A stretch of DNA of 13,611 nt from Deltaproteobacteria bacterium (GTDB lineage: Bacteria > Desulfobacterota > UBA8473): NCBI GenBank assembly GCA_030643245.1, contig DAOWME010000054.1:1-13611 (forward strand), written 5' to 3'. Positions 6,815 to 12,893 of this stretch are shown here, piece after piece (positions within the stretch are counted from its first letter, which is position 1; each line of letters starts with the position of its first letter). A program made the translations under genes and the position numbers. Below the pieces are notes generated by a model, which had not been told where the DNA came from, did no database searches, and saw only the letters and a list, made by a program, of their open reading frames with translations.

Positions 6815-7066
6815 AAGGGGAATTGTCTGATAGGCACTTCGGTTAATGAACAACATATAATCGACGAGAAAGGTAACCCCACTGCTGTTATTATTTCTGA
6901 AGAGCGTTTCAAAAAAATCCTTGCTATTCTAGATGAAGTTGAAGACCACAAGGAAACGAGAATACTTTCTCAGTCAGAAGAATTCAGAAGACTAGTCAGA
7001 AAAGGATTAGATGATGTAAAGTTAGGCAAAATCAAGCCCTGGGAGGAAGTTTGGGGTGAGCCATGA
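6815..7066 (+). pseudogene. Phd/RelB-type antitoxin, probably lacking a valid start
   Basis: The frame that includes 6830-7066 encodes IGTSVNEQHIIDEKGNPTAV, then IISEERFKKILAILDEVEDH, and ends KIKPWEEVWGEP. This resembles short Phd/RelB antitoxins that have a '..YIIDEkGnP.AVilS.e.y..il..le' core. The frame opens after a stop at 6812-6814 and contains no ATG, GTG or TTG before the homologous region. The natural start (ATG at 6808) is in another frame and terminates after 12 codons, so a frameshift near the N-terminus is likely. The stop overlaps the GTG of a RelE-like fragment by 11 nt, a typical antitoxin-toxin arrangement. Family assignment is moderate and loss of function is inferred. Confidence 0.6.
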
Positions 7067-7121
7067 AATCTATCTGACTGAAACATTCCAGAAATCCATA
7101 AAAATCTTAATGTTGAAGTAA
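7056..7121 (+). pseudogene. RelE/ParE-type toxin, N-terminal fragment of 21 codons
   Basis: From the GTG at 7056-7058 the frame reads VSHEIYLTETFQKSIKILML and stops at 7119-7121. 'EIyLTetFqKSIK' is a typical start of RelE-fold mRNA interferases, which are ~85-95 residues. I could not find the rest of the toxin in any frame downstream. The fragment overlaps the preceding antitoxin remnant by 11 nt. The whole module is therefore judged inactive. Confidence 0.5.
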
Positions 7122-7176
7122 TTTGTCTGCAGGATAGGGCTATTTTGAAGGATTTTCCAGGATATAAAAGCAGAGT

Positions 7177-7192
7177 TCGGCCACGTCCCTTA
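7177..7192 (-). repeat. 16-bp end motif, copy facing left
   Basis: The minus strand reads TAAGGGACGTGGCCGA, identical to 1719-1734 and one base from 5807-5822. Together with 5807-5822 it could bound a 1.4-kb segment that contains all the repeats and the dead toxin-antitoxin pair. Confidence 0.5.
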
Positions 7193-7306
7193 GTCACTAT
7201 TGATGCTAAAAATACGAAGGAAGAAGTGGGAAGAAGAGACTTGTGGAATGTAGGCGGGCGTCAAGGGATTGACGGGTATGCCAAGTTTTGTTCAAGTAGG
7301 AGGTAT

Positions 7307-7341
7307 AAGCTGAAAGCTAATAGCCAGGAGCTAAGCGCTAA
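7307..7341 (+). repeat. Tract of five heptamers (consensus NAGCTRA)
   Basis: AAGCTGA AAGCTAA, TAGCCAG, GAGCTAA and GCGCTAA follow each other in 7-nt phase. It is a third sequence type with the same 7-bp periodicity as the tracts near 4452 and 6052. It lies 24 nt upstream of the candidate tRNA promoter. Confidence 0.5.
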
Positions 7342-7364
7342 CCGCACAGGTCACAATTTTTTGT

Positions 7365-7394
7365 TTGACAGAGCATGGTCATTTGTGTCATATT
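7365..7394 (+). promoter_or_regulatory. Candidate sigma-70-type promoter for tRNA-Val
   Basis: A perfect TTGACA at 7365-7370 is followed after 18 nt by CATATT (7389-7394, 4 of 6 consensus). Transcription would begin near 7401, a short leader before the tRNA at 7419. It may also serve the downstream hydrolase operon if the terminator at 7511-7545 is read through. Confidence 0.5.
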
Positions 7395-7418
7395 TAGTTG
7401 AACAAGGGAGACTGGCAT

Positions 7419-7493
7419 GGGCGATTAACTCAGCGGGAGAGTGCTACCTTCACACGGTAGAAGTCACTGGTTCAAACCCAGTATCGCCCACCA
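7419..7493 (+). tRNA. tRNA-Val (anticodon CAC)
   Basis: The gene folds into a full cloverleaf of 75 nt with encoded CCA. The 7-bp acceptor stem is GGGCGAT (7419-7425) with ATCGCCC (7483-7489). The D stem is ACTC/GAGT. The anticodon stem CTACC/GGTAG encloses loop TTCACAC, giving anticodon CAC, which reads GTG. The T arm is ACTGG-TTCAAAC-CCAGT, the discriminator is A, and CCA is at 7491-7493. No integrase or repeated tRNA 3' end is visible, so it does not appear to be an active integration site in this window. Confidence 0.97.
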
Positions 7494-7510
7494 ATAATAG
7501 ATGGTTCGAT

Positions 7511-7545
7511 GCCCTTCAGTCCGATACTGAAGGGCTTTTCTTTTT
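7511..7545 (+). terminator. Strong intrinsic terminator after tRNA-Val
   Basis: GCCCTTCAGT (7511-7520), loop CCGAT, ACTGAAGGGC (7526-7535), then TTTTCTTTTT. The 10-bp stem is perfect and a T tract follows at once. It ends 2 nt before the GGGGAG ribosome binding site of the next gene, so any transcript covering the deacylase from the tRNA promoter must read through it. Confidence 0.92.
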
Positions 7546-7558
7546 GGGGAGATCTCAT

Positions 7559-9142
7559 ATGTTCGACATAGTGATTTCGGATGGCAGGATAATAGATGGA
7601 TCAGGTTCTTCACCTTACGCTGGCAATATCGGAATAAAGGGCGACAGGATTGTAAAAATAGAAACTGAAGCAGCTCTTTCAGGAAAGAGGTTTATTGATG
7701 CTGCAGGCATGGTTGTGTGCCCCGGGTTTGTGGATATACATGGTCATTCCGATTATTTTATACTGGTAGACCCCCATGCGGAGAGCAAGGTTTGCCAAGG
7801 CGTAACAACAGAGGTAGCGGGCAACTGTGGTTATTCAGCGGCCCCGATCTTTGGAAAAAAGGCCGGTGAAAGGAGGAACGAATATAGTAAGCAGTTCTCC
7901 CTTGATCTGAACTGGAATACGATTGAGGAATACAATAATTTACTGGAAAGGACCGGCATATCGATCAATCTTGCTCTCCTTGTAGGGCATAATACGATCC
8001 GCGCATCGGTAATGGGTAGAGACAACAGGGAACCTAGTGAGGAGGAACTGAAATATATGTGCGACACTGTTGAGGATGGCATGAACGGAGGCGCGTTCGG
8101 CCTGTCAACGGGGCTTATCTATCCTCCGGCGTGTTTCTCCAAAAAGGGGGAGATGGTCGCCCTAAATAAGGTGGTCAAAAGATTCGGGGGCGTCTTTACA
8201 ACCCACATGCGAAGCGAGGCCGACCTGGTAGTGGAAGCGATCCATGAGGTGATCGAGATAGCGAGAGAGGCAGATATACCCCTTCAGATATCCCATTTGA
8301 AGACCTCGAGGGAACGGAATTGGAGCAAGCTGGAGAGGATGTTCCGGGTGATAGAGAACGCCATAGAGGAAGGGATGGACGTGACCTGTGATCGGTACCC
8401 GTACATTGCATCGAATACAGGGCTTCAAACGATACTTCCGGACTGGGCTACAGCGGGGGATAAAGAGGCTCGGGTCAACAGGTTGAAGGACGCGGCCACC
8501 AGGGAAAAGATAAGGGACGAAATATCAGGGAAACACCCTGAACCGGGTTACTGGGAGACGATATTCATATCTATGGTTACATCGGAGAAGAACAGAGTAT
8601 ATGAGGGTATTAGTATTGCCGAGGCGGGAAGTAAGGCCGGGAAATCCCCGTTCGATTTTGCCCTCGATATCCTGGTAGAAGAAGGTACAAATGTATCAGC
8701 AAACTTTTTCACTATGTCCGAGGAAAACCTGACAAAGATTTATAGAAAGGAGTATACGATGGTAGGGTCGGATGCTGCTTGCCGTTCCGACCATGGCCCT
8801 TTGGCAGAGGGCAAACCCCATCCCCGGGCATTCGGCACGTTCCCCCGGGTGCTGGGTAGATATGTGAGGGAGAAAGGGGTCATGGACCTGCCCACAGCAG
8901 TAAAGAAGATGACGTCAGATCCGTGCGCAAAGCTCGGTATCCGAGAGAGGGGCGAGTTAAGAGAAGGATTTTACGCGGATCTTGTGATTTTCAATCCACA
9001 TACGATACGCGATAAGGCCACCTTTTCCGAACCTGTTCAATATCCGGAAGGGATTGCGTACGTGATAGTCAATGGAGCTCTAACCGTAGTGAAGGGTCAA
9101 CACACTGGGCGCAGGAGCGGCAGGGTGTTGAGAAAGGGATAA
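7559..9142 (+). CDS. N-acyl-D-amino-acid deacylase (D-aminoacylase), metal-dependent amidohydrolase
   Basis: The start is the ATG at 7559-7561, preceded by GGGGAG at 7-nt spacing; the frame stays open upstream through the tRNA, but that part is not coding. The product has 527 residues, normal for the family. It hydrolyses N-acyl-D-amino acids to a free D-amino acid and a carboxylic acid. Visible marks are the HxH metal motif (His61, His63 in GFVDIHGHSD), the cysteine metal ligand Cys90 in AGNCGYS, His216 in THMRSE, His246 in QISHLK, and the catalytic Asp405 in MVGSDAACRSDHGP. The family-specific HPRAFGTFPRVLGRYVRE follows. The C-terminus (VNGALTVVKGQHTGRRSGRVLR) is also typical. There is no signal peptide, so it is cytoplasmic. 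Four nt separate it from the next gene, indicating one operon. The exact acyl and amino-acid preference cannot be read from sequence. Confidence 0.92.
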   Translation: MFDIVISDGRIIDGSGSSPYAGNIGIKGDRIVKIETEAALSGKRFIDAAGMVVCPGFVDIHGHSDYFILVDPHAESKVCQGVTTEVAGNCGYSAAPIFGKKAGERRNEYSKQFSLDLNWNTIEEYNNLLERTGISINLALLVGHNTIRASVMGRDNREPSEEELKYMCDTVEDGMNGGAFGLSTGLIYPPACFSKKGEMVALNKVVKRFGGVFTTHMRSEADLVVEAIHEVIEIAREADIPLQISHLKTSRERNWSKLERMFRVIENAIEEGMDVTCDRYPYIASNTGLQTILPDWATAGDKEARVNRLKDAATREKIRDEISGKHPEPGYWETIFISMVTSEKNRVYEGISIAEAGSKAGKSPFDFALDILVEEGTNVSANFFTMSEENLTKIYRKEYTMVGSDAACRSDHGPLAEGKPHPRAFGTFPRVLGRYVREKGVMDLPTAVKKMTSDPCAKLGIRERGELREGFYADLVIFNPHTIRDKATFSEPVQYPEGIAYVIVNGALTVVKGQHTGRRSGRVLRKG

Positions 9143-9146
9143 TCAC

Positions 9147-9923
9147 ATGCAACCCCTTATCGGTATTACCTCGGATTTTCATAAAAGCGAAGACACATTC
9201 AGGGGTCCGGCATATTTTATCGGTGTGAACTATATCCGGGCTGTTGAGGAGGCAGGGGGGATACCCTTGGTGCTGCCTTACAGCTCCGGCAGGAAGGCAT
9301 TTAAAGAACTTGTTGGAAGGATTGACGGCATTCTCATAACAGGCGGATGTTTTGATATAAACCCGGCTTTCTATGGAGAAAGGCCTGTAGACAAGATAGG
9401 AGAGCTCAACGAAGAGAGGACGCGGTTCGAAATAGCGGTCACAAAGATCGCATTGAAGTCGGATATGCCCCTTTTGGGCATCTGTGGCGGAGAACAGTTG
9501 ATAACCGTGGCAAGTGGAGGGAGCCTCTACCAAGATATAGAGAGCCAGGTCGCGGGGGTGTCGAGCCACGAGCAGAAGACCCCCAAAACGGAACCATACC
9601 ATCCTGTAATGATTACGCCCGGCACAAAGCTTCATTCCATTCTGGGGTGTGAAATTATGAACGTTAACAGTACCCATCATCAGTCCGTAAAGGAAGTGGG
9701 CAAGGGGTTTGTCATCAATGCAAAGGCACAGGACGGGATTATTGAGGGGATAGAGAGTGTTGATCACAGGTTTGTCCTGGGGGTCCAGTGGCACCCCGAG
9801 TTCCTTTACCAAAGACAAAGGGAATTGCGGAGGCTTTTTGAGACATTCATCAGAAGTTGTGGGATATTGATGAAAGAAAGGCAGAAGGGATATGCGGGTG
9901 CCGATAGACAAATTCCGGGCTGA
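9147..9923 (+). CDS. Gamma-glutamyl-gamma-aminobutyrate hydrolase family protein (peptidase C26)
   Basis: This 258-residue protein is of the class I glutamine amidotransferase fold, PuuD-like. It begins MQPLIGITSD, then 'YIRAVEEAGGIPLVLPY' and 'IDGILITGGCFDINPAFYGE', all standard for C26 hydrolases. The nucleophile Cys113 lies in GICGGEQ; many relatives have R-G-H/M-Q after the cysteine, and GGEQ is a less common form. The rest of the triad is His216 and Glu218 in VQWHPE. The family cleaves gamma-glutamyl amide bonds, for example in putrescine breakdown or folylpolyglutamate. The start is 4 nt after the deacylase stop, with GAAAGGG inside that gene's end as ribosome binding site, so the two are translationally coupled. 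Together they suggest breakdown of D-amino-acid or gamma-glutamyl amides; no puu genes are nearby to support putrescine use. Confidence 0.88.
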   Translation: MQPLIGITSDFHKSEDTFRGPAYFIGVNYIRAVEEAGGIPLVLPYSSGRKAFKELVGRIDGILITGGCFDINPAFYGERPVDKIGELNEERTRFEIAVTKIALKSDMPLLGICGGEQLITVASGGSLYQDIESQVAGVSSHEQKTPKTEPYHPVMITPGTKLHSILGCEIMNVNSTHHQSVKEVGKGFVINAKAQDGIIEGIESVDHRFVLGVQWHPEFLYQRQRELRRLFETFIRSCGILMKERQKGYAGADRQIPG

Positions 9924-9950
9924 TGAAAATTGACTCTCACATGGCTTTTT

Positions 9951-9994
9951 GGTGTCAGGTGTCAGGAAAGAGAAACACGAGGCCTAAAACCTGG
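9951..9994 (+). repeat. ~44-bp dispersed repeat, copy B
   Basis: It opens GGTGTCAGGTGTCAGG, continues through GAGAAACAC and ends AAAACCTGG. It aligns end to end with the minus strand of 4479-4522 and with 10166-10210. It sits 28 nt after the hydrolase stop and might act as a 3' hairpin-forming repeat. Confidence 0.65.
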
Positions 9995-10165
9995 AGCGAT
10001 ACAAGTAAAGTGTAAATTACTTCCCATTTGACACGGGAGTGCATTTACCCTATACTACCCGCCACCAAATAGGAAGCCCTTATCAATCGGTTTTCCTGCT
10101 TCAATGGGGCGGCCGTTTTCGTTTGTCTTCCGGGTGCGGGTTTGTCGGCCCGGCGCCCTCCTTCC

Positions 10166-10210
10166 AGGTGTCAGGTTTCAGGAGCGAGAAACGCAAGACT
10201 TGAAACCTGG
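10166..10210 (+). repeat. ~44-bp dispersed repeat, copy C
   Basis: It begins AGGTGTCAGGTTTCAGG and ends GACTTGAAACCTGG. CAGGTTTCA (10172-10180) and TGAAACCTG (10201-10209) form a hairpin stem. It has the same orientation as 9951-9994 and lies 171 nt after it. The spacer between them is GC-rich with no frame worth calling. Confidence 0.65.
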
Positions 10211-10216
10211 GGTGGC

Positions 10217-10246
10217 AAAATAAAAATCCGACCCCAGAGGGGCCGG
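10217..10246 (-). terminator. Probable intrinsic terminator for the carboxyltransferase gene
   Basis: The minus strand reads CCGGCCCC-TCT-GGGGTCGG followed by ATTTTTATTTT. The stem has 7 pairs with one A-C mismatch, and the T-rich tail lies on the correct side for minus-strand transcripts. It is 134 nt downstream of the stop at 10381. Confidence 0.65.
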
Positions 10247-10380
10247 CTTTGAAATAACCTCGAAAAAATCAGACCACAGAACCCTCTAAAAACATTTATC
10301 TCAGCTATAAAGGGACACTACCGTGTTTTCTCTGCCTACTGATAACTGCACCCTGTGATCACATACAGCTCAATGGCTTA

Positions 10381-11865
10381 TCAGCTTAGCCGCTTAACGG
10401 CCTCGGCTATTGCCTCATCTTCCTTCTTGACATCTTCCAGGGTCTTGGGGGTTACCTCAGGAGGACGTTCTTCCAGGCCATACTTCCATTTAAGAAACTG
10501 TTTTCCCGTAGTTGGATAGAGGGCACAGATGAGAAGATCATAATCGTCCCTGGCCAGGTCTCCCACCTTTGTCCTGGCTGCTTCAAGTTCGGGTTCCAGG
10601 TAATCTGCAGCGCGGCCCGTTACAGGGGTCTCTCCCAGTTTGTAGCCTTTCAGCACTTTCTTTTGCACCTCGGGATCTATCGGTTCGGGTGTCTTTCCAT
10701 AGAGGCCGTAAGCCAGGGCCTTTATCTCATTGGTAACGATCTTATATCTTCCGAACAGGACGTTCAACACAGACTGAACACCAATAATCTGACTTGTTGG
10801 TGTAACAAGAGGAGGCGTCCCAAATTCCTTTCTCGTAATTGCAACCTCATCATATACCTCAGGCAATCTATCCAGCGCTTTGGCATCTTTGAGCTGACGG
10901 ACAAGATTGGAGATCATGCCGCCAGGCACTTGATGAACCAGCACACTGGTATCTATGACTGACATCCTGTGTCTGGAGAGATAGTCACGATATTTGGGAG
11001 CAATCGTTTCAAGATAGTCACCCAGGTCCAGTAGAAGATTGAGATCAAATCCTGGATCTCTTACAGTACCGTATAAAGTCGCCACGATTGGTTCAACAGC
11101 GGGCTGGGAGGTCCGAAGGGCAAATGGGGCAAGACAGGTATCCACAATGTCCACCCCCATCTTAATGGCCTCCAGGTAGATCATAGAGGCCATGCCGCTT
11201 GTATAGTGGGTATGGAGATGAAGGGGGATGGTGATTACCTTTTTCAGTTCCGTGACTAACTTGGCAATATCAAAAGGGGCCATGATGCCGGCCATATCTT
11301 TGATACAGAGGGTATCCGCGCCCATGTCCTGGAGCTCCTTTGCCTTGCTGAGATAATACTCCAGGTTGAATACTTCTCCACCCATACGTCTTTCGGTCAG
11401 CGTGTAACAGATGGTGCCCTGAAAGTGTTTACCATTGGCCTTTATCCTATCCACAACTGTTTTTAAATTGCGAAAATCGTTCAGTGCATCAAATACACGA
11501 AAGATGTCCACACCAGCCTCACATGTCTTATCAACGAATAATCTCGCCACATCATCCGCATAGTTACGATACCCTACCAAATTCTGGCCTCTCAACAGCA
11601 TTGAAAGGGGGGTCTTTTTGATATACTTTTTCAGAGTTCTTACCCGTTCAAAGGGGTCTTCCCCCAAGAAGCGATGCATAGTGTCGAATGTTGCGCCTCC
11701 CCATACTTCCATGGCCCAGAATCCAACACTGTCCATCTTCTCCGCAATGGGGAGCATATCCTCTGTGCTCATCCTGGTGGCAAGCAAAGACTGATGACCG
11801 TCTCTGAATGTATTGTCTTGAATCTTAATGGGGTTTTTCGGTCCTTCTTCCAAAAAATAATCCAT
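10381..11865 (-). CDS. Biotin-dependent carboxyltransferase subunit without biotinyl domain (pyruvate carboxylase B / oxaloacetate decarboxylase alpha / transcarboxylase 5S family)
   Basis: This 494-residue cytoplasmic protein transfers CO2 between carboxybiotin and pyruvate/oxaloacetate. The TIM-barrel domain starts with 'DNTFRDGHQSLLATRM', where Asp22 is a metal ligand. It continues with 'VWGGATFDTMHRFL', 'MLLRGQNLVGYRNYADDV' and 'GVDIFRVFDALND'. Lys189 in CIKDMAG is the lysine that is carbamylated in homologues, and His218 and His220 (LHLHTH) complete the metal site. 'DTSVLVHQVPGGMISNL' and 'FGTPPLVTPTSQIIG' mark the conserved PYC/OADA domain, which ends near residue 460. No MKM-type biotin site follows, unlike ~600-residue OadA/PycB, so the carrier must be separate, as in the Propionibacterium 5S subunit. 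GGAGG lies 5 nt before the start. The precise reaction (carboxylation, decarboxylation or transcarboxylation) cannot be told here. Confidence 0.9.
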   Translation of the reverse strand: MDYFLEEGPKNPIKIQDNTFRDGHQSLLATRMSTEDMLPIAEKMDSVGFWAMEVWGGATFDTMHRFLGEDPFERVRTLKKYIKKTPLSMLLRGQNLVGYRNYADDVARLFVDKTCEAGVDIFRVFDALNDFRNLKTVVDRIKANGKHFQGTICYTLTERRMGGEVFNLEYYLSKAKELQDMGADTLCIKDMAGIMAPFDIAKLVTELKKVITIPLHLHTHYTSGMASMIYLEAIKMGVDIVDTCLAPFALRTSQPAVEPIVATLYGTVRDPGFDLNLLLDLGDYLETIAPKYRDYLSRHRMSVIDTSVLVHQVPGGMISNLVRQLKDAKALDRLPEVYDEVAITRKEFGTPPLVTPTSQIIGVQSVLNVLFGRYKIVTNEIKALAYGLYGKTPEPIDPEVQKKVLKGYKLGETPVTGRAADYLEPELEAARTKVGDLARDDYDLLICALYPTTGKQFLKWKYGLEERPPEVTPKTLEDVKKEDEAIAEAVKRLS

Positions 11866-11933
11866 GTGAACCTCCGTAAACTGAGCTGTATTCGATGATA
11901 GTGAGCCTCATCCCTCACATTTAATAATAATGG

Positions 11934-11963
11934 AGTATACGGCAACTAAGGAGGAAAGATCAA
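11934..11963 (-). promoter_or_regulatory. Candidate sigma-70-type promoter for the carboxyltransferase gene
   Basis: On the minus strand TTGATC (11958-11963) and TATACT (11934-11939) are 18 nt apart; each is close to consensus. The start codon at 11865 is about 65 nt downstream of the expected initiation site. Confidence 0.5.
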
Positions 11964-12027
11964 GAAAATTTGTCTTTCTTAACAAAGAAATAATGTAAAC
12001 GTTCACAGGTTCAGTTCTAATCAGGAA

Positions 12028-12200
12028 GGCTCTATATGGATTCCAGATTGGTACATCAATATCCACATTTAGCCTTTGCAATCAGTTGATATGCCGACAT
12101 GTAACCTATTGTATTATTGGCACTTTATGTTACCTGCCTCTTGTGGCAAAGCCTTAGGGTAAGTCAAAAACAGTCACCAGCCTGGAATACATATAGAGCC
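12028..12200. repeat. 173-bp MITE-like element with 25-bp inverted repeats
   Basis: The left arm 12028-12052 (starting GGCTCTATATGGATTCCAG) and right arm 12176-12200 are reverse complements at 22 of 25 positions. The 123-bp interior has no frame and no resemblance to the other inverted-repeat elements here. No target duplication is visible. It lies between the divergent carboxyltransferase gene and the toxin-antitoxin remnant. Confidence 0.6.
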
Positions 12201-12278
12201 AAAGATAAATAAATATTCTTGAAATCCCCGTCTTTTAAATGTATAGTTGTTGTATATATTTAAAAAGGAGATAGCTCA

Positions 12279-12521
12279 ATGAAAGCTACAGTGGTCGATT
12301 TAAGATACAAAATGAATGATGTCCTTAAAGCACTTGACAGGAATAAAAAAGTGACAGTCCTATACCGCGGTAAAGTTAAAGGGGTCTTAGTTCCAGTAGC
12401 CCAGAAGCAGCGTATGAGTATGATTGATCATCCTTTCTTTTGAATGTCATCACAAGGCTCCAAGAAATCAGTATTAGACGAAGTAAACGATTTACGAAAA
12501 TCCAGGTACGATGATATTTAA
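12279..12521 (+). pseudogene. Phd/YefM-type antitoxin interrupted by an in-frame TGA
   Basis: The ATG at 12279 has a good AAAAAGGAG site 8 nt upstream. The first 54 codons read MKATVVDLRYKMNDVLKALD followed by RNKKVTVLYRGKVKGVLVPV, a standard Phd/YefM DNA-binding half, and end MIDHPFF. A TGA stop (12441-12443) follows. The same frame then continues for 25 codons (MSSQGSKKSVLDEVNDLRKS, RYDDI) to TAA at 12519-12521. Intact relatives usually carry 'HP.FGM' at this point, so the TGA most simply replaces a glycine codon (GGA to TGA). The lost part is the toxin-neutralising tail. Its end overlaps the toxin start by 11 nt. Confidence 0.75.
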
Positions 12522-12740
12522 TACAGACATATTCATCTGGGCACAGAGAGGTAACGAAAAGGCCGCAAGACTTATGGAAAGGTCAGAGGAACGGTAACTT
12601 TCCGTTCAAACTTACATGGAGCTTCTGCAGTGCCCTAAGGATAAAAAACAGCATAAACATGTAAAAAATTTTTTAACAACATTCGGATTTATTGTCCTTC
12701 CATTAACTGAAAATATTGGGCAGCGTGCGTTTATTTCAGC
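12511..12740 (+). pseudogene. VapC-like PIN-domain toxin with premature stop and lost C-terminus
   Basis: From the ATG at 12511 the frame reads MIFNTDIFIWAQRGNEKAAR and then LMERSEER, followed by TAA at 12595-12597. In the same frame it resumes LSVQTYMELLQCPKDKKQHK and goes on to 'VLPLTENIGQRAFI' near 12735. This is PIN-domain RNase sequence: the first acidic residue is Asp6 and the second is the Glu of YMELL (codon 37). The later acidic residues and the last ~50 codons are missing; the frame instead runs into a tandem repeat and a hairpin element. One substitution (for example CAA to TAA) explains the stop. With the antitoxin also broken, the module is dead. Confidence 0.75.
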
Positions 12741-12781
12741 CCGGTCCCTTAAAGACAGATACCAGAATATGGGACGGTCAA

Positions 12782-12811
12782 GGAGATACGGAGGTCGGAG
12801 ATATGGGGGTC
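12782..12811 (+). repeat. 15-bp direct tandem repeat, two units
   Basis: GGAGATACGGAGGTC (12782-12796) is followed directly by GGAGATATGGGGGTC (12797-12811), a match at 13 of 15 positions. It abuts and overlaps the left end of the 62-nt hairpin repeat, at the point where VapC homology has ended. Confidence 0.6.
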
Positions 12812-12868
12812 AGATCTCAACATTTGACAATAGGTTTAACCTAAATGTTGATTGTTGAGATCTGACCC
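12807..12868. repeat. 62-nt hairpin repeat with perfect 16-bp ends
   Basis: GGGTCAGATCTCAACA (12807-12822) is the exact reverse complement of 12853-12868. The apex is a second palindrome, AGGTTTAACCT (12832-12842). The layout resembles REP-type hairpins mobilised by Y1 (IS200-like) transposases; this link is from general knowledge, and no transposase is present. It lies 25 nt upstream of the RDD gene start and could affect that gene's expression. Confidence 0.75.
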
Positions 12869-12893
12869 TCTCTATACTCTAAGGAGTAAAGAA

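Noticed and set aside
7145..7558. Upstream in-frame extension of the deacylase to 7145
   Set aside because: It would translate through the tRNA-Val and its terminator. The ATG at 7559 has a good ribosome binding site and begins exactly where deacylases begin.
9069..9911. A 280-codon open frame on the minus strand
   Set aside because: It is antisense to the end of the deacylase and to the C26 hydrolase, which both carry full catalytic motifs. Its translation has no recognisable domain.
10354..10363. TGTGATCACA as a CRP-type site
   Set aside because: The half-sites lack the 6-bp spacer of CRP operators, and the site lies downstream of a gene end, not near a promoter.
12441..12443. TGA read as glycine or selenocysteine (recoding)
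   Set aside because: TGA ends genes normally here (pilV, the carboxyltransferase and the C26 hydrolase), the partner toxin also has a TAA inside it, and no selenocysteine-type element is evident. A nonsense mutation is simpler.
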